Source of the DNA: Myxococcales bacterium
Lineage (GTDB): Bacteria; Myxococcota_A; Polyangia; Polyangiales; Houyiibacteriaceae
Assembly: GCA_030622585.1 (NCBI GenBank)
Contig: JAUXFZ010000006.1
Span: 1-18,067 of the forward strand
Direction: 5' to 3'
DNA length: 18,067 bases
Made by a program: the position numbers and the translations under genes. The notes below the pieces were generated by a model. The model was given only the letters and a program-made list of their open reading frames with translations, was not told the origin of the DNA and did not search any database. Of this stretch, positions 6,970 to 14,404 are shown piece by piece (position 1 is the stretch's first letter; each line of letters starts with the position of its first letter).

Positions 6970-9900
6970 GCTCCATCTCTCCCCAGCTCATCCCTCTGCG
7001 CGCGCCGACGTTGGTGCAAGCCAGCGCTGGGACCGGCAAGACCTACACGATCACAACTTACTTCGTCCGCGCGATCCTGGAGCGCGGCCTCAAGCCTGAG
7101 GAGATTCTGGTCGTCACCTACACCAAGGCCGCCACGGCCGAGCTTCGGGTACGAACTCGCCAGAGAATCCTCGATGCAATCGTTCTTCTCGGGGAAGGGT
7201 CGAACGCTGACGACGCGCTCCATGGCGTCGTCGCTGCGACGGTCGAACGTCTCGGTCGACGCGAGACCGAAATGAAGCTCAGAGCGGCGCTGGGGGAGAT
7301 GGACCGGGCCGCGATCCTGACCATTCACGGATTCTGCCAACGTTTGCTTCAAGACTATCCGCTCCTTTTCGGCATCGATTTCGACTTCGAGGTCTCAGAA
7401 GATGCCTCGTCGATGTACTCGGAGCTGGCGGTCGATTTCTGGACGACCGAACTCTACGACGCTCCCGATTGGATGCTGCACGCGCTCGAAAAGAACAAGG
7501 TCAGCGCCGCGCAGCTCGCAAAACTGGCGAAGGTGAGCGTGATGCCCGGCATCGAGATCCTCGGGCCTGTGCCGGCGGAGCTCGACCCGGCGGCGCTCGA
7601 GCGATGGCTGCTGCTGAAGAAGGCGGCGGCCGGGCTCTGGGCCACGCGCCGTGGGCAAGTGGCCAACACTCTCACCACCAACGACGATCTCAGTGGGACC
7701 TATTACAAAGTGCGGACGATCGAGGACAAGTGGCTTCCCACGCTGGACGAGTTCTTCGCGAAAAGCGGCTTCACGTACCCGCCGGATTTTCTGCCGAGGC
7801 TTGCCCAAGGAAAACTGAAGACGAAGAAGGGGCGGGACGAGCCGCAAGACGCATTCTTCGAAGCGTGCGCGCCACTCTGCGAAGCACAGGAATCGCTCGT
7901 GCCTGGTCTCGACTATGCCGTGTTTCGCTTCCGGGAGCGCTTCATCGAATACGCGCGGTCGCGCGCCGAACAGCGGAGAGACGACCGCGCGGTTCTCACC
8001 TACGACGACTTGCTCACCCTGGTGTACGCACCGTTCGACCTCTCGAACACCGAAAGCGCTGCGTTTGATCGAGATCAGATCGCGGAGAAGATCTCGACTA
8101 CGTATCGTCTGGCACTCGTCGATGAGTTTCAAGATACCGATGCCGTGCAATACGGAATTTTCCGGGCGATCTACGGGGAGTCGTCGGTCGTCTACGTCGG
8201 CGACCCCAAGCAAGCGATCTACGCGTTTCGCGGAGCCGACGTCTTCTCATACCTCGGTGCAGTCAAAGACGTCGGCGATCGCGTACACACCCTGAGAACC
8301 AATCGACGGTCGGATGCGGGGGTGGTCCACGCGGTCAACACGCTGTTCTCGCTTCAGTCGCCGCCGTTCCTGCTCGGCGGGATCGACATGGACGAGGCAA
8401 TTGCTCACCACGAAGGCAGCCGGACGACATTGGATCCGCCGATGGAGCTCGTCTTTCTGGAAACGGATCAGCTCAAAGGCGGCGCAGCGGCGGTGGCGCC
8501 CCTCGTCGCCAACGAGATCGCGCTCTTGCTGGAGTCGGAGGCTCAGGTCGAGGGCCGGCCCGTCGAGCCCGGAGACATCGCAGTGCTCTGTCGTAGCAAC
8601 CATCAAGCGCTTCTGACGACGGGCGCGCTCAGGGAGCTCAACATCCCGGTGTCGCTCGACGGCGGCTCGAGTGTCCTCGCCACGGAGATCGCTTCCGACC
8701 TGAGCGCTGTGCTCGAAGCCGCCCTGTTCCCGGGAGACTCCTCCCTGGTGCGACGCGCGCTGTTGACGTCCCTCCTCGACGTGTCGCCCCACACACTAGC
8801 CACGATGAGCGACGAGGCTTGGTCCGCGTGGGTGTCACTGTTTCGAAACTGGAACGATACCTGGCACGGCCAAGGCGTCGTGCGCTTCCTAGAGGACATG
8901 CTCCGCCATACGCGGGCCGAGGCGGCGATCGCCATGCAGCCCGCGGCGCGGCGCGTCCTCACCGACCTGCTCCACATCGAAGAGCTCCTCCTGCGCGGAG
9001 AACGCGAGCGAGGACGCAACCCCGTCGCGCTCATGCAGTGGTTCCGACGCCTTGGAAAAGACGGCCCGCGTGAAGGCACGGTTGCATCGGATGACCTGCA
9101 ACAGCGTCCCGATGCGGACTCCGGCGCCGTTCGGGTGGCTACGATTCACAAGAGCAAGGGACTCGAGTACGGAATCGTGTATTGCCCCTTCCCTTGGGCG
9201 CGCCAGTTCGGCGACATCGCGGTGAAGTTCCACGACGAGCACGGGGACATCAAGGTCGACCTTGGGTCCGCCGACTACGAGGCGAACAAGGAGACCAGCC
9301 GGCGGGAGGAGTACTCCGAGGCCCTGCGCCTCCTCTATGTCGCGGTGACGCGCGCCAAGTATCGCTGCACTCTCTATTGGGGCCGTGCAACGGGCTGGAA
9401 GAAGGCCGCGCTCGGCTACTTGCTGCACGGCGAGGAGGGCTTGGGCAAGCTCGACGAGGACGGAATGCGGGCCGGCGTGCAAGAGTTCGTGGCCGCGTCG
9501 TCGGGCACGGTCGGGGAGCGTCCCGCTCACGATCAACGGGCCGCACCGCGCGAGCACGAGGCTCCGAGACGTGCGCTGACGGTGCGGGAGCAGGTGCGGC
9601 ACTTCAGTCATGCCCCGCGTATTGCAAGCTTCACGAGCCTCACCGGACACGACGAAAAAACGCCGGGACCGCGGCCAGCCGCATCGCCAGTCGAGAGGCA
9701 ACCCGCGCTCTTCTCGGACTTGCCCGGCGGCGTACGAACTGGATTGTTGCTTCACTCGATTCTGGAACACGCGGACTTTCAGCAGCTCGATGCTATCGAA
9801 GCCGGGCAACTGATCGAACGCCATCTCCATGCGTTTGGGTTCGATGCCGCGCTCGCCCCCGCCGTCCAACGGGACCTGCTGTCCGTGGCGGCGACTCCGT

Positions 9901-10448
9901 TCACCGACGCGACCGAGGCGCCGCGCCTGATGGACCTCCACCGTGACGCCCAGCTCCGCGAGCTCGAATTTACGCTACGCGTAGACGGCCCGAAGCTACC
10001 CGACCTGGCCGAGATATTGCGTCAACACGGCGCTCCCGCTGCCGCCCCTCGCTATTTCGAACGCCTTGCGGACGTCAGCGGTCAAACGTTGCAACGCTTC
10101 CTGCGCGGCTTCATTGATCTGATGTTCGAGTGGCAGGGCCGTTGGTACGTCGCGGACTACAAGTCGAATACACTGCCGACGTACGCGCCCGAGGACATCA
10201 ACGAAGCGGTCCAGCGCACACACTACTTGCTACAGGCTCAACTCTACACCGCAGCGGCTCAGCGCTACCTGAGGCAACGAGTCGTCGGCTATGACGCGGA
10301 GACGCAATGGGGCGGCGCGCTCTTCTTGTTTCTCCGCGGGATGCGGGGTTCACAGAGTGCAGGGTCGAGCGTGTTCTTCGACCGTCAGCCCCCGGAGCTC
10401 CTGCGCGCCGTCGACCGCTGGTTGGGAGGGGCCGATGAACCTATCTGA
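6966..10448 (+). CDS. recB: RecBCD subunit beta, RecB helicase-nuclease
   Basis: From the ATG at 6966, overlapping the recC stop by 4 nt, the protein is 1160 aa, close to E. coli RecB (1180). An in-frame start at 6897 would add 23 residues encoded inside recC and is rejected. SF1A (UvrD-type) helicase motifs appear in order: Walker A ASAGTGKT (19-26), TYTKAATAEL, TIHGFCQRLL, Walker B VDEFQDTD, GDPKQAIYAFRGAD, VATIHKSKGLEYG and LLYVAVTRAK. The C-terminal nuclease domain has GLLLHSILEH (H930) and the FIDLMFEWQGRWYVADYKSN segment (D1051, D1064, K1066), matching the spacing of E. coli D1067, D1080 and K1082, so both helicase and nuclease look active. Function: 3'-5' translocation, DNA degradation, and RecA loading after Chi for double-strand-break repair in the cytoplasm. 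Confidence 0.97.
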   Translation: MSSISPQLIPLRAPTLVQASAGTGKTYTITTYFVRAILERGLKPEEILVVTYTKAATAELRVRTRQRILDAIVLLGEGSNADDALHGVVAATVERLGRRETEMKLRAALGEMDRAAILTIHGFCQRLLQDYPLLFGIDFDFEVSEDASSMYSELAVDFWTTELYDAPDWMLHALEKNKVSAAQLAKLAKVSVMPGIEILGPVPAELDPAALERWLLLKKAAAGLWATRRGQVANTLTTNDDLSGTYYKVRTIEDKWLPTLDEFFAKSGFTYPPDFLPRLAQGKLKTKKGRDEPQDAFFEACAPLCEAQESLVPGLDYAVFRFRERFIEYARSRAEQRRDDRAVLTYDDLLTLVYAPFDLSNTESAAFDRDQIAEKISTTYRLALVDEFQDTDAVQYGIFRAIYGESSVVYVGDPKQAIYAFRGADVFSYLGAVKDVGDRVHTLRTNRRSDAGVVHAVNTLFSLQSPPFLLGGIDMDEAIAHHEGSRTTLDPPMELVFLETDQLKGGAAAVAPLVANEIALLLESEAQVEGRPVEPGDIAVLCRSNHQALLTTGALRELNIPVSLDGGSSVLATEIASDLSAVLEAALFPGDSSLVRRALLTSLLDVSPHTLATMSDEAWSAWVSLFRNWNDTWHGQGVVRFLEDMLRHTRAEAAIAMQPAARRVLTDLLHIEELLLRGERERGRNPVALMQWFRRLGKDGPREGTVASDDLQQRPDADSGAVRVATIHKSKGLEYGIVYCPFPWARQFGDIAVKFHDEHGDIKVDLGSADYEANKETSRREEYSEALRLLYVAVTRAKYRCTLYWGRATGWKKAALGYLLHGEEGLGKLDEDGMRAGVQEFVAASSGTVGERPAHDQRAAPREHEAPRRALTVREQVRHFSHAPRIASFTSLTGHDEKTPGPRPAASPVERQPALFSDLPGGVRTGLLLHSILEHADFQQLDAIEAGQLIERHLHAFGFDAALAPAVQRDLLSVAATPFTDATEAPRLMDLHRDAQLRELEFTLRVDGPKLPDLAEILRQHGAPAAAPRYFERLADVSGQTLQRFLRGFIDLMFEWQGRWYVADYKSNTLPTYAPEDINEAVQRTHYLLQAQLYTAAAQRYLRQRVVGYDAETQWGGALFLFLRGMRGSQSAGSSVFFDRQPPELLRAVDRWLGGADEPI
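10424..10431 (+). promoter_or_regulatory. Ribosome binding site GGGAGGGG fixing the recD start
   Basis: This strong Shine-Dalgarno-like run lies within the 3' end of recB and ends 3 nt before ATG at 10435. It supports that ATG over the in-frame start at 10291, which would add 48 residues encoded wholly inside recB. Confidence 0.65.
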
Positions 10449-12150
10449 GTATCGAGCGCTCGGACTGGTGGAGCTGCTCGACGCGCAGCTCGCCCATAGC
10501 CTCGTTCGCATGACCTCCGATCCGAGACCGGAAGTCGAGCTGGCGATCGCGCTCACTAGCCGCAACGTCCGCCGCGGGCACAGCTGCTTCCCGGTCGGGA
10601 TGTCGGCCCGAGAGATCTGGCCACACGAACCGACGAAGCCCGACGCGCTGCCGGGCGCGGTGGAGTGGAAGGAGGCACTGCGCCAGAGCCGGCTCACCCA
10701 AGGGGGGCCGCTCGTCCTCGACGCCGCCGGCCGTCTCTACCTACGTCGCTACTGGCAGCTCGAGCAAGACATTGCCCGGGAGCTCACAGCACGCTCGGCT
10801 CTACCACCCATCATCGCGGACGACGCGTCCTGGCTCGAAGCGGCCCTCGACCGCCTCTTTGCGGGGGCCGCCAACTCCCGCCAGCGGCACGCCGCCCAGA
10901 ATGCGCTCCGGCATCGAGTCTCCCTTCTTTGTGGCGGGCCCGGCACGGGCAAGACAACCACGGTCGCGGCGATCGTCGCGCTCATCATTCAAGGGCGACT
11001 GCGCGATGCGAAGGCTGCGCCCAAGGTGATACTGCTCGCCCCGACCGGGAAGTCCGCGGCTCGGCTCGGCGAGGCGGTGCGCAAGGCCAAGTCGCGTATC
11101 GAGGCGCCCGAGGAGGTCCTCCGCGAGATTCCAGAACGAGCGACGACCCTTCACCGCGCCCTCGGGATGCGACGCGAGGGAATGCGCTTTGCTCGGAGTG
11201 CCGACCTTCCCCTCGAGGCGGACGTCATCATCGTCGACGAGGCGTCGATGGTGGACCTCGGGTTGATGCGGCAGTTGCTCGACGCGGCCCCGCGCGAGGC
11301 CACGCTCCTGATCGTCGGGGATCCGGACCAGCTCACCTCGGTGGAAGCAGGATCGGTTCTTCGCGACCTGGTCACCGCAAGCGAAGAGACTGGGTGGCGT
11401 GACCGCGTCACACGGCTGACGACGACCTACCGATACGACGAAAGACAGCCTCTCGGCCAACTGGTGGCTTCCATACGAACAGGCCAAGGAGCGACGGTCA
11501 GCGCCTTGCTCGAAGCCAAGGCGGACGACGTCGTCTGGAGCCCCTCCGACTGCTTGCGCAAAGAGCTCGATCGAGCCGCGGACCATTGGGCCACTGCCCT
11601 CGCCACGCTCGATCGCGAAGAGCACTTCGCGCTTCGCGGCCGGTACGTGATTCTGAGCCCGTTCCGAAGAGGCGCGATCGGAACCGAGAGGCTTGGGTTG
11701 GCGATTCGAGAACGGCTCCCTCCTCCGGCGATCGGTACGCCGCGCGTCACGCCGATCATCATCGAGCAGAACAGCCACGAGCTTCGCCTGTACAACGGAG
11801 ACTTCGCCATGCTGCTCGACGGCGAGCCTCCCGTCGCGACCGTGCAGAGTGACGCAGACGGATTTCGAGAGATCGCCGAGGCGCGACTACCGCGATACTC
11901 GGACGCGTTCGCCTTGAGCGTTCACAAGGCGCAGGGCTCCGAGTTCGATGAGGTCTTGCTCGTTCTACCAGACGAAGACGCGCCGCTGCTCACCCGCGAG
12001 CTCCTTTACACGGCGGTGAGCCGCGCGCGGAAACGGGTGCGCATCGTGGGGCCGAAACAGGTGATTCACGCTGCAATGGCACGACGGGCGCAGCGATACT
12101 CCGGACTCGTCGACGCGATCGGGGAGGCGATCGGCGAGGCGCGTGGTTGA
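10435..12150 (+). CDS. recD: RecBCD subunit alpha, RecD helicase
   Basis: The 571-aa protein from ATG 10435 overlaps the end of recB by 14 nt; E. coli RecD is about 608 aa. It is an SF1B 5'-3' helicase, the fast motor of the complex. Motifs in order: Walker A CGGPGTGKTTTVAAI with K173, LLAPTGKSAARLGEAV (Ia), TTLHRALGMR, Walker B DVIIVDEASMVD with D268/E269, LIVGDPDQLTSVEAGSVLRDL (III), LTTTYRYDERQPLGQL (IV), ALSVHKAQGSEFDEVLLVLP (V) and ELLYTAVSRARKRV (VI). It lacks the long N-terminal extension of RecD2 enzymes, and it sits directly after recC and recB, so this is the RecBCD-type RecD. The operon seems to end here: the next gene is 36 nt away behind its own possible operator. Confidence 0.97.
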   Translation: MNLSEYRALGLVELLDAQLAHSLVRMTSDPRPEVELAIALTSRNVRRGHSCFPVGMSAREIWPHEPTKPDALPGAVEWKEALRQSRLTQGGPLVLDAAGRLYLRRYWQLEQDIARELTARSALPPIIADDASWLEAALDRLFAGAANSRQRHAAQNALRHRVSLLCGGPGTGKTTTVAAIVALIIQGRLRDAKAAPKVILLAPTGKSAARLGEAVRKAKSRIEAPEEVLREIPERATTLHRALGMRREGMRFARSADLPLEADVIIVDEASMVDLGLMRQLLDAAPREATLLIVGDPDQLTSVEAGSVLRDLVTASEETGWRDRVTRLTTTYRYDERQPLGQLVASIRTGQGATVSALLEAKADDVVWSPSDCLRKELDRAADHWATALATLDREEHFALRGRYVILSPFRRGAIGTERLGLAIRERLPPPAIGTPRVTPIIIEQNSHELRLYNGDFAMLLDGEPPVATVQSDADGFREIAEARLPRYSDAFALSVHKAQGSEFDEVLLVLPDEDAPLLTRELLYTAVSRARKRVRIVGPKQVIHAAMARRAQRYSGLVDAIGEAIGEARG

Positions 12151-12158
12151 CCTGAAAA

Positions 12159-12172
12159 TGAAACGTGTTTCA
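12159..12172. promoter_or_regulatory. Inverted repeat TGAAAC-N2-GTTTCA, candidate operator of the GMC oxidoreductase
   Basis: Two 6-base arms with a 2-base centre lie in the 36-nt gap between recD and the oxidoreductase ATG at 12187. A -35-like TTGACC (12147-12152) precedes it; the matching -10 position (TCACTC, 12170-12175) is poor. Short palindromes of this size overlapping a promoter are typical of TetR-type repressors. No such regulator is encoded within the window, so the assignment is inferred. Confidence 0.45.
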
Positions 12173-12186
12173 CTCGGAGCGCAGAG

Positions 12187-13809
12187 ATGACCGAGTATGA
12201 CTACATCGTGATCGGGGCTGGCTCCGCGGGGGCCATCGTGGCGAGCCGGCTGGCCGAGGATCCGGACGTTAGCGTGCTGCTGCTGGAGGCGGGCGGCACC
12301 GACCGAACGACCCTGGTCCGCAAGCCGGGGATGATCAGCCTGGTGCAACAGGTCAAACAGCTGAAGAAGAAATTCGATTGGGGCTTCACGACGGTTCCAC
12401 AACGGCACCTCAACGGGCGGCGCATCCCGTACACGCGCGGCAAGGTCCTTGGCGGCTCGAGCTCGGTCAACGGCATGCTCTATCTCCGAGGCAACGAGGA
12501 GAACTACAACGCATGGGCCTCGAGCGGCTGCGAGGGTTGGAGCTTCGAAGAGATTCTGCCTTTCTATCGGAAGCTAGAGAATCACGAAGACGGGGAGACC
12601 GCCTACCATGGGGCGGGCGGCCCGATTCAAGTCACACGTCACCCCGCTGACCAAATCAGTCCGGTGTCGAATGCGTTCGTGAGAGCTGCTTCCGCGGTTT
12701 GCGGCATCCCGGTCGGCGACGACTTCAACGCGGAGAATCAGCACTGCGCGAGCATCTATCAAATGTCGGCAAGCCACGGCGTGCGCAGCGGCACGGCCGA
12801 GGCGTACGTCCATCCGAGTCTCGAACGCCCCAACTTCACCTTGGAGCTACGGGCGCTGGTGCGTCGCGTCGTGATCGAGAATCACCGTGCGACAGGCGTT
12901 GAATACGAACAGCCGGGGGGTGTCACCGTCGCCCACGCGAAGCGCGAAGTGATCGTCTCCGGTGGGGCGATCGGCTCACCTCAGATCCTGATGCTCTCCG
13001 GCATCGGGCCTGCCGAGCACCTACGCGAGCACGGCGTCGAGGTGAAGCTGGACCTTCCCGGAGTTGGGAAAAACCTGCACGACCACCTCTTTTTTCCGAT
13101 TACATACAGGTCTCCGACGAGCCTGCACCGGGGCGCCGCGCCGCATTTTTTTGCCGGGATGCTCAAGGAGTATCTGTTCGGCAACGGATGGTTCGGGCGG
13201 ACGGTCTTCGAGGGGGGCGCGTTCATCAAGAGTCACGACAGCGCCCCGATTCCGGACATCCAGATTCACACGCTCCCCTGGGGCTACCCGACGCCGAATC
13301 AAGACGGCCCTGAGCGCCCCGACATCGACACGGGTCGCTGCCTGACCGTCATGCCCACGTTGATCTACCCGAAGAGCCGCGGCGAGCTCCTGCTCACGTC
13401 GAACCGGTCGGACCAAACGCCGCACATCGATCCTCACTTCTTGGAAGAGCCGGAGGACTTGCAGCTGTTCCTGACAGCGATTCGAAAGTGCCGTGAGATC
13501 TGCGCGCATGCGGAGATGGCCGAGCACTTGAGCGAAGAGCTCACTCCGGGCGCAGCCCGAGCGAGCGACGCGGAGCTCACCGAAGAGATCCGGTTACGCG
13601 CGATGACGGTCTATCATCCGGTTGGTAGCTGCAAGATGGGCGTCGACGAGATGGCGGTGGTGGACCCGACGCTCGAGGTGCGCGGCATCGAAGGGCTACG
13701 AGTCGCTGACGCGTCGATCATGCCGCAGGCGACCGGTGGCAACACCAACGCCCCTAGCATGATGATCGGCGAGCGAGCCGCCGCGCTCGTTCAACAAGCC
13801 GCGAGTTAG
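12187..13809 (+). CDS. GMC-family FAD-dependent oxidoreductase (choline/alcohol dehydrogenase-like)
   Basis: The protein has 540 aa, the usual family length. The ATG at 12187 has GGAG at 12176-12179. The N-terminus YDYIVIGAGSAGAIVASRLA is the FAD-binding GxGxxG loop (residues 10-15), ending with the ribose-binding acidic residue in LLLEAGG (E34). RGKVLGGSSSVNGMLYLRGN is GMC signature 1 and SGGAIGSPQILMLSGIGP is signature 2. Near the C-terminus, VYHPVGSCKMG gives catalytic H477, and GGNTNAPSMMIGE gives N521, 44 residues later as in choline oxidase. Known chemistry: FAD-dependent oxidation of a primary alcohol to an aldehyde. No signal peptide or Tat motif is seen. The substrate is unknown: choline, long-chain alcohols and polyethylene glycol type alcohols are all possible. 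Its stop overlaps that of the convergent small gene. Confidence 0.93.
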   Translation: MTEYDYIVIGAGSAGAIVASRLAEDPDVSVLLLEAGGTDRTTLVRKPGMISLVQQVKQLKKKFDWGFTTVPQRHLNGRRIPYTRGKVLGGSSSVNGMLYLRGNEENYNAWASSGCEGWSFEEILPFYRKLENHEDGETAYHGAGGPIQVTRHPADQISPVSNAFVRAASAVCGIPVGDDFNAENQHCASIYQMSASHGVRSGTAEAYVHPSLERPNFTLELRALVRRVVIENHRATGVEYEQPGGVTVAHAKREVIVSGGAIGSPQILMLSGIGPAEHLREHGVEVKLDLPGVGKNLHDHLFFPITYRSPTSLHRGAAPHFFAGMLKEYLFGNGWFGRTVFEGGAFIKSHDSAPIPDIQIHTLPWGYPTPNQDGPERPDIDTGRCLTVMPTLIYPKSRGELLLTSNRSDQTPHIDPHFLEEPEDLQLFLTAIRKCREICAHAEMAEHLSEELTPGAARASDAELTEEIRLRAMTVYHPVGSCKMGVDEMAVVDPTLEVRGIEGLRVADASIMPQATGGNTNAPSMMIGERAAALVQQAAS

Positions 13810-13985
13810 GCAGCCTGGGGCGGCCACTGGCGACGGATCTTCTGAGCTACCCTCGACGCGGTCTCGTCGTCGATGGGCTGGGCCGGGTCGGCGCCTAGCT
13901 GCTTGAGGATCACCTTGCAGTGAGCGGGGTTCCAGTTGAGGAGCTTCGCGAGCTCTCCCAGTTCGTAAGTCTCGGTGTGATCCAT
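13806..13985 (-). CDS. Small 59-aa helical protein, IF2 N-terminal-domain-like
   Basis: The ATG at 13985 is chosen because AAAGGA (13994-13999) lies 8 nt upstream; an ATG at 13994 would add three residues but overlaps that site. The sequence reads as three short helices: YELGELAKLLN, PAHCKVILKQLG and DDETASRVAQKIRRQW. This order and spacing resemble the IF2_N domain at the N-terminus of bacterial translation initiation factor 2 (ELA..L......LLK.LG......DDE.A..V). Charge is mixed with a basic C-terminus, and there are no membrane segments. A good promoter of its own lies just upstream. The final TAA overlaps the convergent oxidoreductase TAG (13806-13809). Alternatives are a small helix-turn-helix DNA-binding protein or an unrelated helical hairpin. 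The reading frame is likely real; the function is unknown. Confidence 0.65.
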   Translation of the reverse strand: MDHTETYELGELAKLLNWNPAHCKVILKQLGADPAQPIDDETASRVAQKIRRQWPPQAA

Positions 13986-13993
13986 CGTACGCA

Positions 13994-13999
13994 TCCTTT
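13994..13999 (-). promoter_or_regulatory. Ribosome binding site AAAGGA of the 59-aa gene
   Basis: On the minus strand this purine run is 8 nt before ATG 13985. It overlaps the alternative ATG at 13992-13994, which argues against that upstream start. Confidence 0.5.
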
Positions 14000-14011
14000 A
14001 CTAACAGTTAA

Positions 14012-14040
14012 GTTATAGCGCAGAATGCAGCTGGATCCAA
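14012..14040 (-). promoter_or_regulatory. Sigma70-type promoter of the 59-aa gene
   Basis: On the minus strand TTGGAT (14035-14040) and TATAAC (14012-14017) are separated by exactly 17 bp. The -10 box matches the consensus at five of six positions. Transcription would start around 14005, giving a leader of roughly 20 nt containing the AAAGGA site. A small dyad, TAAC-A-GTTA (14002-14010), sits at the predicted start point. This is the best-matching housekeeping promoter seen in the window. Confidence 0.6.
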
Positions 14041-14043
14041 GAC

Positions 14044-14400
14044 TTATTTGGCATTTAGTAAATAAGCGGCGACTCCCAATAAACTCAACATTATCAACGT
14101 GATGACGAGCCATCCGGGCCCACGGACACCTGGCGCGGGCTCAGAACTGGGGGGCGCTGCAATCGGGGGCCCCTCGATCGGCTGGGCGGCCAACAGCTCC
14201 TCAATCAGCTGTTTCGCCTTCTCGACCTGGTCCTCCTCTACGCGAATTTCAGTCCCGTGCCGCTGGCGATCCGTGATGCCTGGGTAGGCGGTGTCGCGAT
14301 GATTGATCAGGACGGCGGCGATCCCCTCGGATTCCAGCGCCTCCTGAAGGATCAGAGCCTGCACCTCGTCGTCGGTTTCGTAGACGCTTCGTGTCTCCAT
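14044..14400 (-). CDS. DUF2007-like protein with C-terminal membrane anchor
   Basis: The ATG at 14400 lies 4 nt after the M48 protease stop and gives a 118-aa protein. Residues 1 to about 75 (METRSVYETDDEVQALILQ..., ending in EDQVEKAKQLIEELLA) match the DUF2007 alpha-beta pattern: an N-terminal strand, a helix with ..EALESEGI, a strand, then a helix ending in A..LI. These domains were proposed to act in signalling or metal/ligand sensing, without firm proof. A proline-rich linker (IEGPPIAAPPSSEPAPG) leads to one hydrophobic segment, GWLVITLIMLSLLGVAAYLL, and a very short tail, so the protein is probably tail-anchored in the inner membrane with the domain in the cytoplasm. It is almost certainly co-transcribed with the protease and lemA. 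The family call rests on pattern recognition only. Confidence 0.75.
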   Translation of the reverse strand: METRSVYETDDEVQALILQEALESEGIAAVLINHRDTAYPGITDRQRHGTEIRVEEDQVEKAKQLIEELLAAQPIEGPPIAAPPSSEPAPGVRGPGWLVITLIMLSLLGVAAYLLNAK

Positions 14401-14404
14401 GGTG

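Noticed and set aside
8889..9941. Open frame of about 350 codons on the minus strand within recB
   Set aside because: Antisense to conserved helicase motifs of recB; high-GC shadow frame.
10291..10434. Upstream start for recD
   Set aside because: The added 48 residues overlap recB in another frame and resemble no RecD N-terminus; ATG 10435 has GGGAGGGG just before it.
10801..11778. Open frame of about 325 codons on the minus strand within recD
   Set aside because: Antisense to the RecD Walker A to motif IV region; no domain or start signal.
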